DNA of 64,000 bases from Leishmania martiniquensis (lineage: Eukaryota > Euglenozoa > Kinetoplastea > Trypanosomatida > Trypanosomatidae). Position numbers and translations under genes: made by a program. Positions 31,825 through 40,588 of the stretch are shown piece by piece. How positions within the stretch are numbered: position 1 is the first letter of the stretch; every line of letters begins with the position of its first letter. The notes beneath the pieces are model-generated. The model saw nothing but the letters and a program-made list of their open reading frames with translations, did no database searches and was not told the origin of the DNA. The stretch is from positions 129,001 to 193,000 of the forward strand of contig NC_090146.1 in NCBI RefSeq assembly GCF_017916325.1. The letters run 5' to 3'.

Positions 31825-34053
31825 ATGGGCAAGAAGGCCGAATTCACCCGATCACGCTTCAAGGAGGTGCGGCAGAAGCATGAGGAGCGCATGCAGCGTT
31901 CGCGAACGGAGCGGGACCGACGTCATGGCATCGACAGGTCGGAGCGGAAGATCGACAAAGTTGTTGTGCAACGACCCCTCCCGAACGAAGCGCAGCAGGC
32001 ACTTCTGCTTGCTCAGTTCGCGCAAGCCTGCCGACTCGCCGCTCCCAGCACGGACATGTGTGCCCTAATGCGTCACTACGCAAAGGTTGCAGAGGCAGCG
32101 GAGCAGAAGAACGAGTCGATGATGACAGCCACGACAAGTCCCCCATCGACGCAGTCATCCACGCGTAAGCGCAGGCGTGACGACGAGGGCGAGGAGCCAC
32201 CCGCTGCGGGCGCCGCCTTTCTCGACACCGTTGCGGATGCGCTGTTGCAGACTCAGAACGCACCGGCGGTCGTGGACGAAGCGACAACCATCGGGAAAAA
32301 TGGTGAGTATGCGGTGGACAACGACGATGAGGACACGACAGTGCTGCAGGACATACTGCAGGATGACAGCGGCCGCCGTGTGGTCGCGACACTCCTGGCT
32401 TCCTTGAAGGCGGTGGACAGCACCAAGTGCGAGGCAGTAGCGAAGGCGGTGCTGGAGCAGTTTGAAGAGAACGAGCATCTCCCACAGCACCACGTGGCGT
32501 GTCGCGTCATGAGTGCCCTTGTGCAATTCGGCTTGGATTCCACGCGGCAAGGTGTACTGAACCTGCTGCGCCAGCGCGGCACAACCACCGAGGAAGTGGA
32601 GCGCTTGCTCTCTGACCGCCACACCGCCGGCACCATCGAGCAGCTCCTAAAGAGCTACAGCCGGGAGACGGCCGCCTGGCTGTGCGAAGTGCTCTCCCTC
32701 TCTACTCCCCCCATCTCGTCCTCTGCTGCAGAGAGCGAGAGCAAGAAGTCCGCCAAGCGGCGCGAAGCGGCCGTGGAGGCAGCGGCTGGCGAGCACATCA
32801 CCACGGAGAAGCTCATGGAACTCGTTAACGGTCCGGTATCGAGTCAGGTGCTTCTCCAACTGGTCCACACCGACGCCCGTCGCGAGCTGCTGAAACGCCT
32901 GTCCATCACTGGCCTCCTCCAGAGCAAGCGGGGCACCACGTTCCTCACGCAGTTGTTGAAGCTGCCTGCCCCTGTCACCTCAGGTGAGGGCGACGAGGCT
33001 CGAGAAGCAGAGGCGGTGACTCTTTTTACCGACGTACTGGAGCGTCTTGGGAATGATCTGGGTGAAATGGCGATCGACAAGCGCGCGAACTTTGTTGTTC
33101 AGGCGCTGGTCCAGCTTCTGCCCCTCATGGGGCCTCAGAGTGCGAAGCAGCTGGAGCGCCTGGAGCGCGGGCTGGGAGGTGCTGCCGGTCTCTCGGCTTT
33201 GGCGGCGCACGGCAACGGCGTGCACGTGACCCTGTCCCTCATCGACGCCACCCTGACGCTCTCCTCGGAGTCTGCGGTGGAGAAGCTGGCGGAACAGCTG
33301 GTCACACGGCACAATGTCACCGACCTTCTGCACGACAAGTACGGCAGCCTCGTGTTGCGTCGCCTCATGCCCCTGATCGCCCGCAAGGCCTCCAAGGTAG
33401 GTCGCCTCCTGCAGGGCATGGTGGAACAGGATTTGACAAATCTAGTCTACACAGAGGCCGGTAGCCTCGTGGTGAAGGCCTACCTCACGGCGCTTGGCAA
33501 GTCGGGAGCGTCGCTGCTGGCACAGAAGCTAGCGAAAGGAGAAGATCTGCTGTCTATGTGCCGCAGCCCATATGCATCACACGTGGTGTTTGCTTTGTTC
33601 GAGCTGGTGGACCCCACAGCGCACACACTGTTGTGCAACGCGCTGAAGCCGCACGTGCTGCCCCTGTCGACACATGTGAATGGCCGCTTCATTGTAGAGA
33701 AGATGATCGCCGCCAGCCGCGATGTCCGCGAGAGCGTGTCGCGCCAGTTTCTCTCCTTAGCCCAGGAACGAGGCACGCAGCACCTGCTCTGTGCCCTGCT
33801 TGCCAGAATGGATGCTCGCGGCAAGCAGGCATGCGTGGAGAAGGCAATTCTGCCAAACCTCACCACTCTCGCCACCCACCAGTGTGGTTCCATTGTGTTG
33901 CAGAAGTTGATGCAAGCGGAGCCGACGGTGCTGTCGGCGGTGCGGCAGCGTCTTGCAGCAAACTCGCTGGTGCGCAGCGACTTGGCGCAGAACTTCTTCG
34001 GCAAATTTGTGGTTCAGATTGCGCAGCAATCGGAGCAGGAGCAGCACCAGTAG
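31825..34053 (+). CDS. Pumilio-repeat (PUF-like, nucleolar type) RNA-binding protein
   Basis: 742 residues. The N-terminus is very basic (MGKKAEFTRSRFKEVRQKHEER, then RRHGIDRSERKID), typical of nucleolar proteins. Helical PUM-type repeats extend from about 120 to the end. The clearest are in the C-terminal half: LVTRHNVTDLLHDKYGSLVL, LVYTEAGSLVVKAYL, MCRSPYASHVVFALFEL, LSTHVNGRFIVEKMI, LATHQCGSIVLQKLM and LAQNFFGKFVVQI. These show the small-residue/aromatic triads of PUF helices that contact bases, but the repeats are irregular compared with classical eight-repeat Pumilio. That, with the basic N-terminus, favours the Puf6/Nop9 ribosome-biogenesis type over a cytoplasmic mRNA regulator; this is inference. 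An insertion of charged residues (ESESKKSAKRREA) lies near 305-320. The start follows a good splice-acceptor sequence. Confidence 0.85.
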   Translation: MGKKAEFTRSRFKEVRQKHEERMQRSRTERDRRHGIDRSERKIDKVVVQRPLPNEAQQALLLAQFAQACRLAAPSTDMCALMRHYAKVAEAAEQKNESMMTATTSPPSTQSSTRKRRRDDEGEEPPAAGAAFLDTVADALLQTQNAPAVVDEATTIGKNGEYAVDNDDEDTTVLQDILQDDSGRRVVATLLASLKAVDSTKCEAVAKAVLEQFEENEHLPQHHVACRVMSALVQFGLDSTRQGVLNLLRQRGTTTEEVERLLSDRHTAGTIEQLLKSYSRETAAWLCEVLSLSTPPISSSAAESESKKSAKRREAAVEAAAGEHITTEKLMELVNGPVSSQVLLQLVHTDARRELLKRLSITGLLQSKRGTTFLTQLLKLPAPVTSGEGDEAREAEAVTLFTDVLERLGNDLGEMAIDKRANFVVQALVQLLPLMGPQSAKQLERLERGLGGAAGLSALAAHGNGVHVTLSLIDATLTLSSESAVEKLAEQLVTRHNVTDLLHDKYGSLVLRRLMPLIARKASKVGRLLQGMVEQDLTNLVYTEAGSLVVKAYLTALGKSGASLLAQKLAKGEDLLSMCRSPYASHVVFALFELVDPTAHTLLCNALKPHVLPLSTHVNGRFIVEKMIAASRDVRESVSRQFLSLAQERGTQHLLCALLARMDARGKQACVEKAILPNLTTLATHQCGSIVLQKLMQAEPTVLSAVRQRLAANSLVRSDLAQNFFGKFVVQIAQQSEQEQHQ

Positions 34054-34834
34054 CGGAAGTAGCGGTGAAGAGGTGCGCATGCCATCGCACGGTTCGTGCC
34101 TTCGTGTGTGTTAGGCCTAAGCGAATTAAGATACCTCTCCGTGTAAGGAGAGTGTGCACACCACGCACACACGCATCATCCAAACTTACGCGCATAGTTG
34201 TGGGTGGGTGTCTCTCCGTGTCACGCGTCTAAAATGAGACGGCAAACTAATTTCCTCCCTCCGTTGCTCCTGCGAGTCGGGTGTCCCTCTTGGCTCAGCC
34301 ACAAGGTGGTTGTATGACGGCCAGAACACGTGCGTGTCTATGTGCGTACGTGTATACGTGTGCCTACGCAGGCGTATGCACCTGTACAGGTGGAGTGAGG
34401 TGTAGCGCGTCGGATGCGGCGGACGCACGCGCCACCACCACCACCACCCCTCCTCTCCTCTTCCACATCCCCAGCATTAGACCAGCTCCGTCTCTTTCAT
34501 TCGCTGACGTGTTCACCTGTGCCCTTTGCCTTTTCCACGAGTCCCTGGCGTCGCTCCTCTCTTCCCCTGCCCCCTCCGCCCGCTGTGATAGCATGGAACC
34601 TGTGCGGCCCCCCCCTAACCACCCTCCCTCCCCCCTCACCACTCCTCGCGGGTGCACCCAACATCCGAGTTCCCTCGCTCTGTCCGCTTTTCTTACACGG
34701 TACGAGGCGCACGAGCGCGTGACGCCTCACGTGGTTTCATCGGCATCTCCATCTTCGCCTCTCACCACTGCCCGACCCCACCCCGCCCCCTGCCTCTTTT
34801 CTTTCAGCGAGAGAGGGGGAAAGCCCGCACGATC
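34054..34834. other. Intergenic region
   Basis: Pyrimidine-rich spacer of about 780 bases, with a CCA triplet run near 34431-34447. ORFs in it are Pro/Ser/Leu-rich translations without content. Confidence 0.6.
34790..34807 (+). promoter_or_regulatory. Candidate spliced-leader acceptor site
   Basis: T/C run ending in TTTCAG at 34807, 27 bases upstream of the ATG at 34835. Confidence 0.5.
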
Positions 34835-36832
34835 ATGTCGACTCCTGCGGCTGACGCGCAGCTCCAGCAGCGACTCGAGCAGCTGCAAAAGCGATTCGGC
34901 AGCATCTTTGATTCGTACGCGCTCGAAGTGCCTGACGAACCACGACGCAGCAAGGCGAAGCTTGGACACCGCGCACGCGCTCGCCTTCAGCGGACCATGC
35001 TCACAGACCTCGGCGCCCTCTACCGCAGCGCCTTCATCCCCTCGCCAGTGCCGATGTCAGAGGCAGATCTACAGGCCCTCCTCCGTCTCGTGCCGTCCCT
35101 GACGGCGCTGAGCGGGTGGCCTACCCCAGACGCACCGCTTCTCCTGATTGTGACGCGCGCTCTTCAGCCCCAACGCAGTGATGCACCGCCCCCGCATGTG
35201 CCAGGCGCTGTCTTACAAAGTGTTCTGCTGAACCTCACGCGTCTTCTTCACCACCCAGAGCCGTGGTCTGAAGGGTCCGCCCAGGTGGCGTTGGCCATCC
35301 GCACCACAGCTGCGGCACTCCTCGCGCGCCTCTTACGGCACTATGTCGCCGGCGCACAGAAAGCCGCGGTTGCGGCACAGTGGCGTGAGTGGCACGAGTC
35401 GAGCAACCACACACTCCTGGAGGAGGTGCGCACGTGGGTGGTTCAGCTCGAGGTGGCACAGACGCAGCCCGGCAGCGCTGGGGCACACAACCGACGGTCT
35501 CTTTCAAAGAAGGACACGTCATCATTGGCGTTGTCACCAGCGACAGCGGCGGCCGTGCTTTGTCAAGTCCTGAGGTTTGTCGCCGCCCTCGTGGAGCATC
35601 CGTGTGCCGGCTCCTTCAGCAGCGCGTCGTGGGCGGCGTTGCTGTCGTCTGTTGTCTCTGTTATGGGCCAGCCGCGGGACGCAACCAAGCAGCTGGGGCG
35701 CGCTTACACAGCGCTGAGCATTTTGCTCGGCGTGCGAGATGCTGGCGTGATAGCGCCAGGTGTCTGGAGGGAAGTGGCTCTGGAAGCAGTGGCGAAGGCG
35801 GTACCGCATGGAGAGGCGGACGTCCCAGTCCCGCTGCCTGCCTTGTCCCTCTCCGGCAGCACCCACGACTACGCCTCTCTCTTCGTCGCGTACGTGCGAC
35901 TGGTGAAGACACTTGTGCTTCTAGAAGTGGAGGAGAGCGCCGCAGACAGCAACACGGCGATGCAGCTGCACGCTGTTCTTGCGGGGCTCGTAGAGATGTC
36001 TACGTATGTGTACCTGGAGAAAAGCGCGTCTACGCTGGCGGAGTCAGGCACTGCCGAGGCTCGAGTGACTCTTTTATCGACCGTCGTGAAAGACTTGCTG
36101 AGTGTGCGCGAGGAAAGCCGCTGTTCACCGCGGCAGTACGCCCGGTATGTGTGGGGGGTGCTCATTAGCCCCACGCCTCTCGTTCCGCTCATCATCACCC
36201 AACTGGGGCGCGACTGCCAGGCTCAAACGGTTCTGCTGACGACGTCGCGTGGGCTCACGGTCCTCGGCACAAACGCGGAGCTCCTCCAGAACGTTTTTCT
36301 ATGGTCCATCCACGCCGCCATCGATGAAGGGCTACTGGACGCGTCACATCGCGCCGAGGTTTCCGCCGCCTTGCCCTGGGGCCTCTACAACGCAGCAGAT
36401 GCCGTCGTTGGGGAGCTGACCGTGCGCCTCTCAGAGGTGCTCTTGACGGGCCCCACGGTGTGTACGCACAAGGGCGTAGCAGTACTCGCAGCGCGCGTCA
36501 TCGCGTGCGAGGGACTTGCGTTGTTGCTGCGCTTCTTGCTCTTCATTGTGATTCCCTGCGGTGTGGAGGATGAAGTATCGTGGAACGCGCGCTACCGCGA
36601 GTGCCTGTACGCGGCCGAGGAACGCGTCATGCGGACGGTGGCTGCGTTTGACTGCGGTTCGCCACACCTGCTGTCTACCTTCACGGATGCCCTAGACCAG
36701 ATGAGCACGCTCCTCGGGCCCACGGCGGCGAAGGTAAGCGCGCTGCTGCCGTCGTCCACACGACCCTCACTGGTCCCTGCGGGATGTCAAGGCGCGCTGG
36801 ACAAGCTCCTGGAAGTCATTCCGATCTTCTAG
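34835..36832 (+). CDS. Protein of unknown function, alpha-helical
   Basis: 665 residues, family not recognised. It starts with a coiled-coil-prone helix (QLQQRLEQLQKRFGSIFDSY) followed by a basic stretch (RRSKAKLGHRARARLQRT). The remainder is a succession of amphipathic helices rich in Leu, Ala and Val (for example LLRLVPSLTALSGWP, LLNLTRLLHHPEPW, AALLARLLRHYV, LVKTLVLLEVEES, AVLAARVIACEGLALLLRF), consistent with an ARM/HEAT-like solenoid. A strongly hydrophobic run near residues 555-575 (LALLLRFLLFIVIPCG) could be a buried helix or a membrane contact. No catalytic motif is visible. The ATG at 34835 directly follows a polypyrimidine-AG acceptor; the upstream open frame translates pyrimidine-rich leader. 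It is the last protein gene before the Pol III cluster. Confidence 0.75.
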   Translation: MSTPAADAQLQQRLEQLQKRFGSIFDSYALEVPDEPRRSKAKLGHRARARLQRTMLTDLGALYRSAFIPSPVPMSEADLQALLRLVPSLTALSGWPTPDAPLLLIVTRALQPQRSDAPPPHVPGAVLQSVLLNLTRLLHHPEPWSEGSAQVALAIRTTAAALLARLLRHYVAGAQKAAVAAQWREWHESSNHTLLEEVRTWVVQLEVAQTQPGSAGAHNRRSLSKKDTSSLALSPATAAAVLCQVLRFVAALVEHPCAGSFSSASWAALLSSVVSVMGQPRDATKQLGRAYTALSILLGVRDAGVIAPGVWREVALEAVAKAVPHGEADVPVPLPALSLSGSTHDYASLFVAYVRLVKTLVLLEVEESAADSNTAMQLHAVLAGLVEMSTYVYLEKSASTLAESGTAEARVTLLSTVVKDLLSVREESRCSPRQYARYVWGVLISPTPLVPLIITQLGRDCQAQTVLLTTSRGLTVLGTNAELLQNVFLWSIHAAIDEGLLDASHRAEVSAALPWGLYNAADAVVGELTVRLSEVLLTGPTVCTHKGVAVLAARVIACEGLALLLRFLLFIVIPCGVEDEVSWNARYRECLYAAEERVMRTVAAFDCGSPHLLSTFTDALDQMSTLLGPTAAKVSALLPSSTRPSLVPAGCQGALDKLLEVIPIF

Positions 36833-37187
36833 ACACAGTGCGCGTCACCACACGCGTCGTCGGGCACGAAGAGGGGACAAGATGCTGTTGCTGCATCACC
36901 ACCGACCCCTCCGCAACCTTGTCACCGAGACAAACCCAAAGCCAACTCCCTCCTCGACTCACAGACCTGCACTGTTGAACGTCAAACGCGTGTACGTCCG
37001 TTACGGGACACAAACATCGGCATGATGACCCTTTCCCTCCTTTACGCTTGACACCCAACTGCCGCCACGAAGCGCCACGTCCCTTTGCGCCCACCTTCTC
37101 CCTCACCCCACCCCCACCTCCTTAGTCGGCGCAGCACTGTTTCTCCGGTTCCGACGCGTCGCTTCGCCGCCACTGCGTGCCCGAGCG
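36833..37187. other. Spacer between protein genes and Pol III cluster
   Basis: About 355 bases with nothing recognised. It ends exactly where the inverted repeat arm with the 5S gene begins. Confidence 0.6.
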
Positions 37188-37205
37188 GCCCGGGAAAAAA
37201 GAAAA

Positions 37206-37323
37206 GAGTACGGCACTCAGGGTTCCCGAGTCATCACTGACCTCAGTACTAACTAAGCCTGTGAGTGCTTAACTTCACAAATCGGACGGGATATGGTGTT
37301 TTCACTCAAGTGTGGTCGTACTC
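37206..37323 (-). rRNA. 5S ribosomal RNA
   Basis: 118-nt sequence whose reverse complement begins GAGTACGACCACACTTGAGT and ends GTGCCGTACTC. The ends pair with each other (GAGTACG with the 3' terminus) and the internal GTGAAGTTAAGCAC helix and Pol III internal control region are present, as in trypanosomatid 5S rRNA. T-rich termination signals follow on the minus strand (T4 at 37202-37205 and T6 at 37195-37200, read on the complement). Identical to the copy at 48267-48384. In Leishmania, 5S genes are known to be dispersed among tRNA genes, which this context matches. Confidence 0.95.
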
Positions 37324-37379
37324 AGAAACCTGCTGAAACGGGGGGTGGTGTAGGAGACCGTGGGCCGCGAACCGAAAAG

Positions 37380-37461
37380 TGATGAGAGTGGGGTTTGAAC
37401 CCACGCCCTCGAAAGGATTGGAACCTTAATCCAACGTCTTAGACCACTCGACCATCTCACC
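37380..37461 (-). tRNA. tRNA-Leu(AAG): tRNA-Leu (anticodon AAG)
   Basis: 82 nt with a seven-pair acceptor stem (GGTGAGA with TCTCATC), A discriminator, an anticodon loop TTAAGGT giving AAG, a long variable arm typical of class II tRNA, and a T-loop GGTTCAAACCC (box B). A T4 terminator follows on the minus strand at 37375-37378. Confidence 0.95.
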
Positions 37462-37534
37462 TTGCGTCGCCCACAAAAATGTAGGGAGGGGTCTTGCCTA
37501 CAGAGCGTTACGTCGAGGACCTGGTGAGTTCAAT

Positions 37535-37606
37535 GGGCGTGTAGCTCAGTGGTAGAGCGTCCGTTTCGCATACGGAAGGCCTAGGGTTCGATCCCCTACT
37601 CGTCCA
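37535..37606 (+). tRNA. tRNA-Ala(CGC): tRNA-Ala (anticodon CGC)
   Basis: 72 nt; anticodon loop TTCGCAT gives CGC. The acceptor stem GGGCGTG/CTCGTCC contains the G3-U70 wobble that identifies alanine tRNAs, plus one T-T mismatch at pair 6-67. Box B GGTTCGATCCC is present and a T4 terminator follows at 37608-37611. Confidence 0.95.
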
Positions 37607-37617
37607 CTTTTCCACAC

Positions 37618-38045
37618 CCCTTGGTTTAAAGAAAAATGGGGCTACCTGGGCTCATTCCAAAATCCCAATCGTACGAAGCGATAGCGCGTCGCTCATTGGA
37701 TGGGGCGATTGCCAAACGGACAAAACTTAGCACGGCATCTTTTGCCCCGAGGGAGGAAGGTTGAGCTTATGACAGGCTCGCAGACGAGGCCGCACTGCAT
37801 CCCCAAAAGGCATGGGCGCCACCAACACGTTGGGGTATGAAACTTTCCCCTCCGACACCCTCCAAGCATTTCCGGTGTGCGAATAAGGGGTCTTCCCACA
37901 AACGACGCACACCTGCGCCAAAGTGGCAATTTCCTACTTTCCCATGACACCAGCGCACGAGCCCAATAGTTTCGAGGAAAAGCCCCTTCCCTCCCCCCAC
38001 CCACCCCTGAAACTTTTTTTTTAGCCACACAGCCCTCTGTGAACC
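37618..38045 (+). other. 5' non-coding part of the retroelement
   Basis: About 430 bases between tRNA-Ala and the Gag-like ORF. No repeat shared with the other side was found. A C-rich stretch (37990-38008) and a T8-9 run (38015-38023) precede the first ORF. It may contain the element's left terminus. Confidence 0.45.
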
Positions 38046-38873
38046 ATGTCCTTGGACATTAAACCTACGAAGGCAGAAGAGGTGCGGCAATGCATCGAGA
38101 ACCTGGGACGCCTCAGGGAGATGGGGGCCGTCGACGAGGAAACGTTTCGTGCCAGGGCGAGTGTGCTGATGGAGGTGATGGAGAGAGCAGTCACCGAGGG
38201 GAGCGCGGGCGACCAGGGACGGATTGTGAGCACCATCGAGTTCGACTCCGAGTGTAAAATCTATCCCTGGAAGGTCCCCATGCGACAGGTGGAACGCGCA
38301 CGGACTAGGATACTGAAGGAGATCGACGAGGACGAGACGGAAGAGCGGATTCGACAGAGCTTTATCGTCCGGGCACGATCCCGTTCGCTGACCCCGGTTG
38401 AAACGATGCTGGCAGCATACACCATCTTCTCGGGAGACCGGGATAAGGCCACACTGGAACTCACCCACCTGATGGTACATGCCCCATCCTACCAGCAAAC
38501 GGTCTACCACAACTGGCACCTGGCAAAGCACCTCTACGGGGACTTCGCCGACACATATGCCGAGCGCATCTTGCGTCTGGAATACCCGCTGTTCCCGACA
38601 AGGGAACTGGACCAGGAGAACTATCGCCTGCTCGAGAGTACAGCGACAGGGCTACAAGGAGGGGGCGACCAGCCGTCGGACATGGACAGCGAAGCGGCGA
38701 AGTTGTTCCGGGCAACGAAGCCACTGATCATCCTTGGGGGAGGCTACGCACCCATTTACGGTCCGGACGGACAGCAGATGGTGGCAGCCGACTACACAGC
38801 GCTGGAGCAACGAATGGACCAGCTCCAGAAGCAGATGGAGGCGTACGCCAAGCACTCGCAGCGGCAGAGCTAG
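38046..38873 (+). CDS. Retroelement ORF1, Gag-like protein
   Basis: 275 residues. I assign Gag by position (first ORF of a retroelement) and composition, not by a recognised domain. Residues 1-60 are helical and charged. Residues about 80-200 contain several predicted helices, including YQQTVYHNWHLAKHLYGDFADTYAERI. A glycine-rich turn (ILGGGYAPIYGPDG) comes near 230, and the C-terminal 30 residues form a short coiled coil (LEQRMDQLQKQMEAYAKH) that could drive oligomerisation. No CCHC zinc knuckle is present. The ORF is intact, starts 7 bases after a T-rich tract and stops 83 bases before the protease ORF, which is in another frame. The T-run plus AG just upstream (38015-38025) could serve as a spliced-leader acceptor. 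Confidence 0.7.
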   Translation: MSLDIKPTKAEEVRQCIENLGRLREMGAVDEETFRARASVLMEVMERAVTEGSAGDQGRIVSTIEFDSECKIYPWKVPMRQVERARTRILKEIDEDETEERIRQSFIVRARSRSLTPVETMLAAYTIFSGDRDKATLELTHLMVHAPSYQQTVYHNWHLAKHLYGDFADTYAERILRLEYPLFPTRELDQENYRLLESTATGLQGGGDQPSDMDSEAAKLFRATKPLIILGGGYAPIYGPDGQQMVAADYTALEQRMDQLQKQMEAYAKHSQRQS

Positions 38874-38956
38874 CCACGAGAACCGCCGCAGCAGCCCGCA
38901 CGGAAGAGCGGGGGGTACCGCAGCCGAGGGGCGCGCCAGCCGCCACCGCAGATCAT

Positions 38957-39853
38957 GTGGCATGGCGGTGGGGTGGGGCCCAGCGAGCCGGCCAGCGCGG
39001 TACGGGACAAGGCCGACCCAAGTACAAAAAACTGAGAAGGCCCTGCCGGGACGAAGACAGCGTCCCGAAGAAGGGCCGGCCCTCCACAGAGGAACTGTGG
39101 GGTGGGGACTTGCGCGCGGGGAAGACGTCCAACAGGGAACTGGACGCGATTCTTCAGCGCTACCTCCCACCAGGGAAAGTACTACCGTGCGACACGTTGC
39201 CTAACCTAACTCAGCAGCACATCGCGCGCATTCAGGACTCGGTGCGGAAGCACGGGGTCCTTTACTTTCCCCTTTTTATTCGGCACCACTGGATTGCGGG
39301 GGTGCTGACACGGGCCGAGGGTAAGCGCACCTACGCGCTCACGGTCTTTGATTCCGCCCCGTCGGACCCTGTACAACGCGACTTGCGTCGGGGTCTGCAG
39401 GCGATGTGGCCACGCCTTGCTATCCCCAACGGATACTGCGCGAGACAGGCTCGCGGCAGTGAGGACTGTGGGCTGTACATGGTGGCATCGTTCTTCTCCC
39501 ACCACTACGCCTGCCCCATCGGCGATGCCTCCACCCTGCCGGGCCGACTGCGCCGCTTCCTCATCCGCGCTACGCAGGAGAGGATGTCCGCCGAGACCTT
39601 TACGGCGGCCATGCGGAAGGAGCTGGAGCAGCGGCCATCACCCGCCCCCCCACCCACCCACCACGGCGCCTCGACAGGAGGAGCCAGAGCTGGAGGGCGG
39701 CCACGCGTGGAGTGTCGAGGAGCTGATAGAGGCGCACGACGCAGCCGCCACGGCCGCCGCGCGGCGCAAACTGCGCTACATGCTCACGGCATCGGCGCTC
39801 GCGAACTTCGCGGACGGTGCACACCGGTCCTTCGCCGTGGAGGCGATGTGTGA
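38957..39853 (+). CDS. Retroelement Ulp1/SENP-like cysteine protease (C48 family)
   Basis: 298-residue open frame whose first about 235 residues look coding. A Ulp1-type catalytic set is readable: His111 in RHHWIAGVL, Asp132 in TVFDSAPSD, Gln164 in CARQARGSEDCG and Cys171 in the same motif; the order H-D-Q-C and the DCG context match C48 peptidases, which cleave SUMO/ubiquitin-like linkages or polyproteins. After about 39660 this frame loses sense and the neighbouring frame takes over, at a C-rich stretch (39638-39662) prone to indels, so the annotated C-terminus is probably artefactual. C48 proteases are known cargo in Mutator-like and some other DNA transposons; for DIRS-like elements I know no such report. 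The role could be Gag/polyprotein processing or removal of host SUMO, both inference. Confidence 0.75.
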   Translation: MAWRWGGAQRAGQRGTGQGRPKYKKLRRPCRDEDSVPKKGRPSTEELWGGDLRAGKTSNRELDAILQRYLPPGKVLPCDTLPNLTQQHIARIQDSVRKHGVLYFPLFIRHHWIAGVLTRAEGKRTYALTVFDSAPSDPVQRDLRRGLQAMWPRLAIPNGYCARQARGSEDCGLYMVASFFSHHYACPIGDASTLPGRLRRFLIRATQERMSAETFTAAMRKELEQRPSPAPPPTHHGASTGGARAGGRPRVECRGADRGARRSRHGRRAAQTALHAHGIGARELRGRCTPVLRRGGDV

Positions 39854-40145
39854 GCGCGCCAGAGCGTACGGATTCGATGCCGGCAAACCCGCCGACGTGG
39901 CGAACGCCCTGGTGCGCATGGGCTTCTCTGTGCACCCGTATGGAAAACCGACGCGCAACGGGAAGGCCCGCCTGCTGGACGAGTCCGCGCTCTCCGACAC
40001 ATCGAAGCACTTCCTGATCGTGCAGGGAGTCGCGCACGCTGGCCTGCCGAGGTGCCTCAGAGGAGGCTGGGTGTTCCAACTCGGGGCGCGGTTCACAGGA
40101 ACGGCGTCGGCGCCGAGGGAGCATATGAGGGCCACTATGCGGTGA
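39660..40145 (+). pseudogene. Retroelement middle segment, frame-shifted (part 1)
   Basis: In this frame the sequence ELEGGHAWSVEELIEAHDAA through KHFLIVQGVAHAGLPRC looks like real protein: charged helices, low Pro/Arg, regular codon bias. The frames on either side do not at this point. It sits between the protease and recombinase. The likely explanation is a +1 shift near 39640-39690 compensated by a -1 shift near 40085-40110. Function unknown; an N-terminal SAM-like or DNA-binding region of the recombinase is one possibility. Confidence 0.5.
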
Positions 40146-40570
40146 CGGCGAAACCGCGCGAGGCGACGGTCGGCGTGTACACGGTGGCGCCTCCGCGGGC
40201 AGCCGAGGCAGCGGAGCAGGCAGAGGACTCGCGCACGTTGGCAGCGCCAACGGTCGGCCGGCAGGCCGCGGAAGCTGGTGCCCCGAGGGGCACCCACGCG
40301 AAGGACCCCTTCCTGGCGGACGCGGGGCGAGCAGAGGAGGACGGGCTGAGCACCACGCCGCCCGACACGGCGCCCGGAGAACTTCTCCATGAGCAGCACG
40401 CGGCGCTCTACGGAGAGACGGCGCTCCCCCTAAAAAACGGGGACGGCGGGCGAGCTGGGGGGCGCGCCTGCCCACGAGGGTGGTACATCTACCCGGACAG
40501 GCCCCCACACGTCAGCGCGGTGGCATGGGCCGCGGTGTCGCCGGAGGTCCGCGTGGGCCACATACGCTGA
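40110..40570 (+). pseudogene. Retroelement middle segment, original frame (part 2)
   Basis: The protease frame regains sense here (GHYAVTAKPREATVGVYTV, then an Ala/Glu-rich linker and PRGWYIYPDRPPHVSAVAWA). It ends with TGA at 40568-40570, and the same frame continues open into the tyrosine recombinase. The single TGA is therefore either an inactivating mutation, a readthrough site or a true ORF end with reinitiation at 40589. Confidence 0.5.
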
Positions 40571-40588
40571 TTGCGAGAACTGCGGTCG

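Larger units (their letters stand above)
37188..37617. repeat. Left arm of ~430-bp inverted repeat carrying 5S-tRNA-Leu-tRNA-Ala
   Basis: Reverse complement of 47973-48402. Paired coordinates sum to 85590 throughout. By eye the match is perfect from 37188 to 37611, then one C/T difference and a few more matching bases. The identity covers spacers as well as genes, so it is a recent duplication or copy-converted, not simple tRNA family similarity. Confidence 0.95.

Noticed and set aside
37250..37262. Spliced-leader RNA-like AACTAAC word
   Set aside because: It lies inside 5S rRNA and the rest of the spliced-leader sequence is absent.
39348..39659. Upstream part of the middle-segment ORF
   Set aside because: Here the protease frame carries the catalytic motifs; the sense frame changes only after about 39660.
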